DNA from: Enterococcus sp. BWR-S5
Lineage (GTDB): Bacteria > Bacillota > Bacilli > Lactobacillales > Enterococcaceae
Length of the DNA: 64,000 bases
Assembly (NCBI RefSeq): GCF_016745255.1
Contig: NZ_JADOEQ010000007.1
Location: forward strand, 121,649 to 185,648
Reading direction: 5' to 3'
A program made the translations under genes and the position numbers. Below the pieces are notes generated by a model that did no database searches, was not told the origin of the DNA, and saw only the letters and a program-made list of their open reading frames with translations. Shown in pieces: positions 21,456 through 27,957 of the stretch (its first letter is position 1; each line of letters starts with the position of its first letter).

Positions 21456-21664
21456 TCGAGTCAGTCACATGATGAAGGACATTGCCAGTTCTACTAGTGT
21501 AGGGGCTACTAGTAAATGGTATGCGAAGCGAAGATGAGAGTAACTGTTAAAAACAGTTACTCCATTAAAAAGGAGCTAGCCATTTAGGAGTCAATCCTAT
21601 ATTGCTTAGAAGTTCCCGCTCTGTTCCGCTTTTCCGATTGCGCAACTTTTTTTATAAGATGATT

Positions 21665-21814
21665 CGGTTTCTGTTTCGTATAATAAGTTCATCAAGTAAA
21701 TTGCTAGACGGTTAAGCGACTGCTAAGGCAGTGACAGGTTCGATTCCTGTATTACTTTTAAAGACACGAACAGCAATCAAAAAACTCTATGTGGGATAGC
21801 AGAAACCGTGTCTT
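21665..21814 (+). ncRNA. candidate structured RNA carrying a tRNA-like module (Y-RNA-like)
   Basis: A likely small RNA whose 5' segment CGGTTTCTG (21665-21673) is a perfect 9-base complement of CAGAAACCG (21800-21808), enclosing the tRNA-like element described separately. A -10-like TATAAG at 21653-21658 would start transcription at about 21665, at the first base of this stem. A second helix, AAGACACG (21761-21768) with CGTGTCTT (21807-21814), competes with or interleaves with the first. End pairing around a tRNA-like module, next to a Ro60-like gene, is the layout known from bacterial Y RNAs. Expression and ends are inferred; no -35 is obvious. Confidence 0.5.
21694..21757 (+). ncRNA. tRNA-like structure without anticodon loop
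   Basis: Acceptor strands AAGTAAA / ATTACTT pair at 6 of 7 positions. The D arm GCT-AGACGGTTA-AGC keeps the AG..GG..A pattern of a tRNA D-loop. The T arm ACAGG-TTCGATT-CCTGT is a perfect 5-bp stem with a canonical T-loop. The anticodon arm ACTGC-TAAG-GCAGT has a 5-bp stem but only a 4-nt loop, so no anticodon can be presented. Only one base separates it from the T arm, and the 3' end reads TTTA rather than CCA. At 64 nt it is shorter than a real tRNA. This is a tRNA mimic, not a decoding tRNA. Confidence 0.75.
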
Positions 21815-21875
21815 GTCAAAGGACGTTCACAGCAAACAAACAAACTTTTAATCCAAAAAAGATGAACAGCGTCCT
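21761..21875 (+). repeat. two related tandem hairpins with shared ACAGCAA motif
   Basis: Hairpin 1: AAGACACG (21761) with CGTGTCTT (21807-21814), containing an inner CTAT-GTGGG-ATAG. Hairpin 2: AGGACG-TTCA (21820-21829) with TGAA-CAG-CGTCCT (21863-21875). Each has ACAGCAA plus a C/A-rich stretch immediately inside its 5' arm (21770-21776 and 21829-21835) and a CAG before its 3' arm. This suggests duplication of a protein-binding element. It lies between the tRNA-like element and the Ro60-like gene. Confidence 0.55.
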
Positions 21876-21898
21876 GTAAAAAAAGGAGGTCGGTGGGG

Positions 21899-21925
21899 AT
21901 GACAGAGGCTCATCTCCACCGATGA
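21899..21925 (+). CDS. possible 8-codon leader peptide within a hairpin
   Basis: ATG follows AAGGAGGT at exactly 8 bases and encodes MTEAHLHR. The ORF lies inside a 13-bp hairpin (TCGGTGGGGATGA 21890-21902 with TCATCTCCACCGA 21910-21922, one G-T pair). It ends 18 bases before the next ATG, which has its own AAGGAGG. Translation of the leader would open the hairpin. Whether it is translated is unknown. Confidence 0.35.
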   Translation: MTEAHLHR

Positions 21926-21943
21926 AATGAAGGAGGAAATAAT

Positions 21944-23419
21944 ATGTTGAATGAATTGAAAAAGATGTTTAATATAACAAAGACAGAAAATGGTGCATAT
22001 ACACTAAAAAGCTCGTTGAATGCGTTGGTGGACCTATTCGCCTTGGGTGGCTCTTACCGCTTGAAATCAGAACAGGAGGTCTTGGCTCTTTTCTACGAAG
22101 CATTCAGACAAGATAAGGATTTGGCAATGAAAACACTGTTTTACTTGCGGGATATTCGCGGTGGACAGGGTGAACGGCGCTTTTTCCGAATCGTGTTGCT
22201 GGATTTGGCGGTCAATGAACCGGCAACGGTTCGTCAGCTGTTGCCATACATTCCGGAGTATGGGCGTTGGGATGATGTACTTGCGTTGCTGTCTACGCCG
22301 TTGAAGGAAGAGGTCCTGACTGTAGTGACAAGGCAGTTTCAAGAGGATAAAAAACAGTTTGAAGCCGGACAGCCAATTTCTCTGCTTGCTAAGTGGCTGC
22401 CGTCGGTTTCTGTCAAAAGCAAGGAACGCAAAGGTCAGCTAATGCTTCTATTGAAGGCTTGGAATATGAATCAGGCTGTCTATCGGAAAATGCTCAGCCG
22501 TTTGCGTCAATCGTTGAATCTTTTGGAAACAAAACTGTCAGAGTGCGATTATGAGGCCATCGACTATCAGAAGCTACCTTCCGTTGCAGGAATGAAATAC
22601 CGTCAGGCTTTTTATCGCAATGACATGGAGCGTTATATGGCATTTTTGGAGCAGCTGAAAACAGGCAGTGCACGAATTAATGCTGCGGCGTTGTATCCAG
22701 CGGATATTGTAGGAAAAATTCTTCAATCAAGAGATGTTGCAGAACATAGAGAATTGTATAATGGTATGTGGGCAAACCTTCCGGATTATATTGGTGATCG
22801 TACAGAAAATTCATTGGCTGTGGTGGATGTATCAGGTTCGATGACAGGTAAGCCAATGGAAGTGGCTATCGCATTGGGTATCTATCTATCGGAAAGGAAT
22901 CATGGCGAGTTCAAGGACTATTTCATGACGTTTTCAGAAGAGCCGCAGCTGTGTGCTTTGGAAGGGAAAGATTTTGTTGAAAAGGTTCAAAATCTGAGCC
23001 GTGCATCTTGGGGATATAATACAAACCTGGAAAAAGTGTTTACGGTAATCCTTTCAGCAGCGAAAAAGGCACGTTTCTCTCAAGAACAAATGATTGATAA
23101 GCTGTATATCATCTCTGATATGGAATTTGATGCGGCTGTTTGTGGAAGGAATCGTAATTACAGTAGAGAAACCCTATTCAAAAAGCTGAAAGCGATGATG
23201 AGCAGGGCGGGCTATCAAATGCCGGAGATTGTTTTCTGGAATGTGAATGCACGTCAGCAACAATTGCCGGTTTCGGCTCAGGAAGAGGGAGTGAAGCTGG
23301 TTTCCGGATATAGTCCATCATTGTTCAAGGATTTGATAGAGGATGCAACGATTTCGCCGGAGGAGTTCATGCTGAAGGTCATTACTTCTGAAAGATATGA
23401 ACCAATCAAAGCAGCATAA
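21944..23419 (+). CDS. Ro60/TROVE-like DUF2828 protein with VWA domain
   Basis: A 491-residue protein. The N-terminal 270 residues are helical, repeat-like (alpha-solenoid) and hold the DUF2828-type motif RDIRGGQGERR (69-79). The C-terminal half is a von Willebrand A domain with an intact MIDAS: DVSGSM at 295-300, Thr360 in GYNT and Asp392 in ISDMEFD. This order is that of Ro60, which binds Y RNAs on its solenoid ring and samples misfolded RNA in its hole. No signal peptide or membrane segment, so it is cytosolic. The start is fixed by AAGGAGG seven bases upstream. The 5' region carries a tRNA-like element and two hairpins, candidates for its RNA partner. RNA binding is inferred from architecture. 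Confidence 0.8.
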   Translation: MLNELKKMFNITKTENGAYTLKSSLNALVDLFALGGSYRLKSEQEVLALFYEAFRQDKDLAMKTLFYLRDIRGGQGERRFFRIVLLDLAVNEPATVRQLLPYIPEYGRWDDVLALLSTPLKEEVLTVVTRQFQEDKKQFEAGQPISLLAKWLPSVSVKSKERKGQLMLLLKAWNMNQAVYRKMLSRLRQSLNLLETKLSECDYEAIDYQKLPSVAGMKYRQAFYRNDMERYMAFLEQLKTGSARINAAALYPADIVGKILQSRDVAEHRELYNGMWANLPDYIGDRTENSLAVVDVSGSMTGKPMEVAIALGIYLSERNHGEFKDYFMTFSEEPQLCALEGKDFVEKVQNLSRASWGYNTNLEKVFTVILSAAKKARFSQEQMIDKLYIISDMEFDAAVCGRNRNYSRETLFKKLKAMMSRAGYQMPEIVFWNVNARQQQLPVSAQEEGVKLVSGYSPSLFKDLIEDATISPEEFMLKVITSERYEPIKAA

Positions 23420-23476
23420 AAATAGAGTAAGGCAACCACGGAGATATAGTTTCCGTGATCCCTTGCTCTATTTTTT
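23420..23476. terminator. bidirectional terminator between DUF2828 and M20 genes
   Basis: AATAGAGTAAGG pairs with CCTTGCTCTATT around an inner CACGGA / TCCGTG helix, with a T run on the plus side and an A run on the minus side. It serves two convergent genes. Confidence 0.85.
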
Positions 23477-23486
23477 CTGTTAATGG

Positions 23487-24920
23487 TTATCTTGGCATAA
23501 CATCCGCTGGAATCGCTGAGCGGTAAGAGTTGCCTACCTTTTGTTCATGCTCTGCTTTGGCCTGTGCCAGCAGCTCAGGGTTGGACAATAGGTCATAGGC
23601 TGTTGCTGCAATAACTTTTCCTGCTGAAAGTAGTCCTTTGTGAGCGACAGATGATTTTCCATTTGCTACCCATTGCCAAGAATGTGGTGGTGTTCCTTGA
23701 GGTTCACAGCCAATCAGCACTTGTGCTGTAGGTACGACCCAACTAACATCGCCGACATCGGAAGAGCCGGAGGTCTTATCGGAAAAGCTCAGCGGCAGAA
23801 CGTCATCAAAAATTGGTCGTTTTCCGATAGAAGCAGCTTCTTCTTCACTTAAATCAGGGAAGCAAACTTTTGCCCGCTGAACTAAGCCTTGCTTTGTTGC
23901 GTCTGTTAAGCTGTCATAGTAGCGTTGCTCATAAGCTTGGTCTTCTTCAGTGATTCCCATATCTCCAACGGTTGTTAAATTTTTATACATCGCTGTTGTA
24001 ATCGCCTGGTTAGGAATATAATCTGCACAGGCAGAATCAAAATCGATTTCCAGCTCTGTTTCAGTCATCAACGCTGCGCCTTCGGCAATTTTATTTACTC
24101 GTTGATAAATGGCATCTGCCTGGTCCAGTTTAGGTGCTCGGATAAAATAGTATAGGCTTGCTGTTGGCTGAACCACATTGGCAGACTCCCCACCAGCATC
24201 CATAAATGCATAATGGACACGTCCCTGGTCGATGATGTGCTCTCTTAGAAACTGTACACCGATATTCATCAGCTCTGCAGCATCTAAAGCACTGCGTCCT
24301 TGTTCCGGTGCTGCTGCGGCATGAGCGGAGGTTCCTTTGAAGTTGTAATAGACCTGATACACAGCCAAACTGCTGTCTCCCCAAGCAGAGGTTACATCCA
24401 TGGGATGCCAAGTCAAGGCAGCATCGATTCCGTTAAACACGCCGTCTCTTGCCATAAAGGCTTTCCCGTAGCCGCTTTCTTCTGCCGGACAACCAAACAG
24501 CTTAATTGTTCCTTCCAACTGCTCCTGCTTCATGTATTCTTTGATGCCGATAGCTCCTGCCAAGGCACCAGTCCCTAATAAATTATGTCCACAACCATGT
24601 CCATTTCCACCCTCAATCTCAGCCTTTTGCTGACCTAAGTCGGCCACTTGACTGAGGTTACCCAGTGCATCATATTCTGCCAGAATCCCGATTACCGGCT
24701 TTCCACTACCATATGACGCAACAAAAGCATGCTCCATATTCGCCACACTTTTTTCAATAGAGAAGCCTTCGTTTTCCAGAATTCGGTAATAATGCTGAAC
24801 AGATTCCTTTGTAGCAAATCGAGTTTCCGGTGTTCCCCAGATAGCATCAGCAGCTTCGATCAATTCTTTGCGTTTTGCTTCAATCAGTGCAGCAATTTCT
24901 TCTTTTGCGTTCATTGTCAT
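23487..24920 (-). CDS. M20 family amidohydrolase (AbgB-like)
   Basis: A 477-residue zinc metallohydrolase. The metal site is visible in HGCGHNLLGTGALAGA and in CPAEESGYGKAFM, and the dimerisation domain follows the FKGTSAHAAAAPEQGRSALDA motif. It most resembles the B subunit of p-aminobenzoyl-glutamate hydrolase and related N-acyl amino acid amidohydrolases. It is the last gene of a minus-strand group with an MFS permease and L-serine dehydratase. A role in releasing an amino acid from an imported amide is plausible, but the substrate is unknown. Confidence 0.85.
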   Translation of the reverse strand: MTMNAKEEIAALIEAKRKELIEAADAIWGTPETRFATKESVQHYYRILENEGFSIEKSVANMEHAFVASYGSGKPVIGILAEYDALGNLSQVADLGQQKAEIEGGNGHGCGHNLLGTGALAGAIGIKEYMKQEQLEGTIKLFGCPAEESGYGKAFMARDGVFNGIDAALTWHPMDVTSAWGDSSLAVYQVYYNFKGTSAHAAAAPEQGRSALDAAELMNIGVQFLREHIIDQGRVHYAFMDAGGESANVVQPTASLYYFIRAPKLDQADAIYQRVNKIAEGAALMTETELEIDFDSACADYIPNQAITTAMYKNLTTVGDMGITEEDQAYEQRYYDSLTDATKQGLVQRAKVCFPDLSEEEAASIGKRPIFDDVLPLSFSDKTSGSSDVGDVSWVVPTAQVLIGCEPQGTPPHSWQWVANGKSSVAHKGLLSAGKVIAATAYDLLSNPELLAQAKAEHEQKVGNSYRSAIPADVMPR

Positions 24921-25030
24921 TTTCCTCTTCTCCTAGTTCTATTTTTTAGCGTAAATAATCTATAAATACTTTTTCATGTAGCTCCTTTTTTTCCATTAAA
25001 TCAATGTGGTTCCTTTGATTATATTTGAGC

Positions 25031-25906
25031 CTATCGATCGATGCCGAAAAGCTCTTTGGCAATTCGTTTTCCGGTAGCCGTTCCAGCCAGGCCCCCAATG
25101 CCTGTTTCACGAATATCGGCAGACATGTTTCTCCCTACTCGATACATTGCTTCAATCACCTCATCAGCAGGAATTTCACTTTCTACATCCGCCAGTGCCA
25201 TTTCTGCTGCTGCAATAGCATTAGCAGTTCCTCCGGCATTTCTTTTAATACAAGGAATTTCCACCAGACCTGCAACCGGATCGCAGGCCAATCCTATCAA
25301 ATTTTTTAGAGCAATGGCAAAGGCATGCCCCGCTTGGCGAGGCGTTCCTCCCGCCAATTCAACTAAAGCTGCTGCTGCCATCGCTGAGGCTGAACCAATC
25401 TCAGCCTGACAACCACCCTCAGCACCGGAAATCATTGCATTATTAGCTACGACAAAACCACAAGCGGCCGAAGTAAACAAGAATTCCAGCATGGCTTCTC
25501 GTGAAGCAGTCAGCTTCTCACTAAATGCGAGAAGAACACCGGGCACGACACCGGCAGATCCGGCAGTAGGTGTTGCACAAATCATTCCCATGGCAGCATT
25601 TACTTCATTAGTTGCTACAGCATAGCACAGTGCTTTAACAAAGGTAGTATCGGTTAAGACCGTTTTCTTATCTAAGTACCTCTGCAATCTTTTTGCATCA
25701 TAGCCCGTTAATCCAGAATGTGATTTCACGCCTTGAATCCCTTTTTCTGCCGCGGCTTCCATTGTTTCTAAGTTTATTTCCATTTGTTGCATGATTTCTT
25801 CACGGCTACGACCGGACATCTCTATTTCCTGAGCAATCATAATTTCTGCCAGTTTGCAGTGTTGCTCTTCCGCTCGTTGTATTAATTCCTCTATTGATTC
25901 AAACAA
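25031..25906 (-). CDS. sdaAA: L-serine dehydratase, iron-sulfur dependent, alpha subunit
   Basis: A 291-residue subunit carrying the catalytic 4Fe-4S cluster region (cysteines in MICATPTAGSAG, SAACGFV, GGCQAEIG and LACDPVAGLVEIPC). With SdaAB it deaminates L-serine to pyruvate and ammonia in the cytosol. The start is TTG with GAGG ten bases upstream. It follows sdaAB after 17 bases in the same operon. Confidence 0.93.
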   Translation of the reverse strand: MFESIEELIQRAEEQHCKLAEIMIAQEIEMSGRSREEIMQQMEINLETMEAAAEKGIQGVKSHSGLTGYDAKRLQRYLDKKTVLTDTTFVKALCYAVATNEVNAAMGMICATPTAGSAGVVPGVLLAFSEKLTASREAMLEFLFTSAACGFVVANNAMISGAEGGCQAEIGSASAMAAAALVELAGGTPRQAGHAFAIALKNLIGLACDPVAGLVEIPCIKRNAGGTANAIAAAEMALADVESEIPADEVIEAMYRVGRNMSADIRETGIGGLAGTATGKRIAKELFGIDR

Positions 25907-25923
25907 AAAATCACGTCCTCCAA

Positions 25924-26586
25924 TTAACCTGTTGTCGCCATAACAGTCGTAATACCAGGTAAATTTTTTATTTTTGCCAAAAGCTTCTGGCTGATATCAC
26001 TCACTGTTTCAACAAAAATGATTGTCTCTTTATTCAATTCCTGAACCTGAATAAACTCAGGATTCTCAAGTGCCTCTCTAACATTCGGCAGGGTAGTCTG
26101 CGGCTCGAAAGTAGTCAATAGCAGTCCATTCCCTTGTGAGTGCTCCAACAATGTTGAATGGTGGTTAATCTCGGTCAATTGAATACTGCCTCCACCAATG
26201 GAAATCGCTGTGAGGTTGAGTATTTCTGCGTTATCAATCAACTCTAAATTTACTGTGTTGGCATGGTCAGTCGGCGTTCTGCTAACCAAAAATTCCACAT
26301 GAACACCTTGTTGTTCGGCTATTTCAAGCGAGTCAGGTATTCGTTCATCATTTGTTTCAAAGCCTAAAACACCGGCAACAATCGCTACGGCCGTTCCATG
26401 TCCCTTATAAGTTTCAGCGAATGAGCCAAAAAAAGTAACAATCAGTTTACGGGGCGTATGCCTGAATAAATCGCGTGCCATTTTCCCGATACGAACAGCG
26501 CCGGCAGTATGGGAACTGGAAGGACCGACCATAATCGGCCCGATAATGTCGAAAGCACTTTTATACTTGAATTTTCTCTTTGTCAT
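25924..26586 (-). CDS. sdaAB: L-serine dehydratase, iron-sulfur dependent, beta subunit
   Basis: A 220-residue partner subunit with the SSSHTAGAVRIGKMARD motif (about 22-38) and a C-terminal ACT-like region (TIIFVETVSDISQKLLAKIKN). The ATG at 26586 is preferred over an upstream in-frame start, because it overlaps the stop of the MFS gene in an ATGA junction. That indicates coupled translation of permease and dehydratase. Confidence 0.92.
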   Translation of the reverse strand: MTKRKFKYKSAFDIIGPIMVGPSSSHTAGAVRIGKMARDLFRHTPRKLIVTFFGSFAETYKGHGTAVAIVAGVLGFETNDERIPDSLEIAEQQGVHVEFLVSRTPTDHANTVNLELIDNAEILNLTAISIGGGSIQLTEINHHSTLLEHSQGNGLLLTTFEPQTTLPNVREALENPEFIQVQELNKETIIFVETVSDISQKLLAKIKNLPGITTVMATTG

Positions 26587-27788
26587 GCGTCTTCCTTTTT
26601 CACTCCTAACACAGTTAAACCGCAAAGCAAGCTGGCTGCTGCCATGAATCCAAATGCTAAAGTAAAGGAGCCGCCGGCCGATTTGATTAGCTGTCCTAAG
26701 ATTAATGGTGCTAAAAATCCTCCAAGAGTCCCACCGGTGTTGATGATTCCGATTGATGAGCCAATAATCGAAGGGTCCATAATTTTATGAGGCCAAGTAA
26801 AGATTGCTGTAAAGGCACCGACAGAAACCATACTTACCAAAATTAATGAAACCATTGATAGAATCAGGTTATTAGATGTGACGAATACTAGGATTAATCC
26901 AGCTGACAGGACGGTTGCACCGATTATAAAAATCCGTTCTTTTCCAAGAAACAGCTTGGACAGCAACATACCGGCAAACATAGTCGCCAATGTTTGAAAC
27001 ACAGCATTAACTGCTAGTAGATAACCGATAGTTTTGATATCTAATGTAAATTTCGTTGCAAGGAAGCTTGGCAGCCATGACATATTGCCGTATAAAAGGA
27101 AGTTCAACAGCAACATAGCAATGAAAAGAACCAATACATTTCGATTCGTAAGTACTTGTCGGAAGGTTACTTTTGGTGCGGCGTTACTTGTCTTCTTTTC
27201 ACTGACTGCTTGCGTTGGAACAAAGATACCCACTAGAACCAAAGCCACTGCAAACAAGGTACCTAAAACAAGATAAGCATAGCGCCAATTGGCATTGATT
27301 AAGTTCGCTCCTAAGGTAAAGGCCAAGATGCCACCAATCCCAGATGTTGAAAGGATAAGGGATTGAATGAACGTTCGACGTTCCTGCGGAAAATTATCTG
27401 CAATTGATTTGGAACAGCTTGGCGGATAACCCCCATGTCCGATTCCTGCAAAGAAACGAACAGCCATAAAGAGCATCAAGCTGCTGACGGTTCCAAAGGC
27501 AAATGAAAAAATTGAAATAATTGCTAACGACAGCATCAAAACTTTTTTTGCACCAATCTTATCAGCTAACCAACCGCCGGGAATCTGCATCAAGGAGTAG
27601 CCTAAAAAGAATGCAGACATAATCAAACCTGTCTGACCAGCATCAAGACTGAACTCTTCTGCAATCGGTAGAACAGCAGTAGAAATCATACTCTTGTCCA
27701 TGTAGACCAGTGAGTAACCGGCCATCAGTGCAAAAATTAAACCAACACTACTTTTTTTAGTACCTTCTTTCTCAATCTGTGTGTCCAT
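26583..27788 (-). CDS. MFS transporter (ACS-like), linked to serine dehydratase
   Basis: A 401-residue permease with 12 predicted membrane segments. Loop 2-3 reads GGWLADKIGAKKVLML, and the first helix has the GYSLVYMDKSMISTA pattern seen in anion:cation symporter type MFS carriers. It is the first gene of the MFS-sdaAB-sdaAA-amidohydrolase group. It probably imports the compound that the operon breaks down; the substrate is not identified. Confidence 0.85.
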   Translation of the reverse strand: MDTQIEKEGTKKSSVGLIFALMAGYSLVYMDKSMISTAVLPIAEEFSLDAGQTGLIMSAFFLGYSLMQIPGGWLADKIGAKKVLMLSLAIISIFSFAFGTVSSLMLFMAVRFFAGIGHGGYPPSCSKSIADNFPQERRTFIQSLILSTSGIGGILAFTLGANLINANWRYAYLVLGTLFAVALVLVGIFVPTQAVSEKKTSNAAPKVTFRQVLTNRNVLVLFIAMLLLNFLLYGNMSWLPSFLATKFTLDIKTIGYLLAVNAVFQTLATMFAGMLLSKLFLGKERIFIIGATVLSAGLILVFVTSNNLILSMVSLILVSMVSVGAFTAIFTWPHKIMDPSIIGSSIGIINTGGTLGGFLAPLILGQLIKSAGGSFTLAFGFMAAASLLCGLTVLGVKKEDA

Positions 27789-27812
27789 TTTTTTCCTCCA
27801 ATATCTATTTAT

Positions 27813-27826
27813 AGAAAACGTTTCCT
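27813..27826. promoter_or_regulatory. cre-like CcpA site before the MFS-serine dehydratase operon
   Basis: AGAAAACGTTTCCT is a near-palindrome around an AACGTT core and resembles a catabolite-responsive element with about three mismatches. It lies 25 bases upstream of the permease ATG, beside a TATAAAT on the minus strand, where CcpA would block transcription. Confidence 0.4.
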
Positions 27827-27912
27827 TGTTTTCAGTATAAAAAAGATATGGTAATTAAACATTCTCTTTTTTGCGTATTAGAATGAAAATAGTTGGCTGT
27901 AAAGAAAAAAAA

Positions 27913-27957
27913 TATCTATTGAGCAAAAACAACAGGGCTGTTTTTGCTCAATAGATA
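27913..27957 (-). terminator. terminator of the AraC-type regulator
   Basis: TATCTATTGAGCAAAAACA and its exact reverse complement form a perfect 19-bp stem with a 7-nt loop, followed on the minus strand by eight T. It overlaps the regulator's stop codon. Confidence 0.92.

Noticed and set aside
21309..21497. 62-codon plus-strand ORF
   Set aside because: It runs across the degenerate repeats and a palindrome, has no ribosome site and a Ser/Cys-rich composition typical of chance frames.
21694..21757. A functional tRNA gene
   Set aside because: The T arm and D-loop fit, but the anticodon arm has a 4-nt loop (6 at most), the variable region is one base, the first acceptor mismatch is unpaired and there is no CCA. 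It cannot decode, so it is called a tRNA-like structure.
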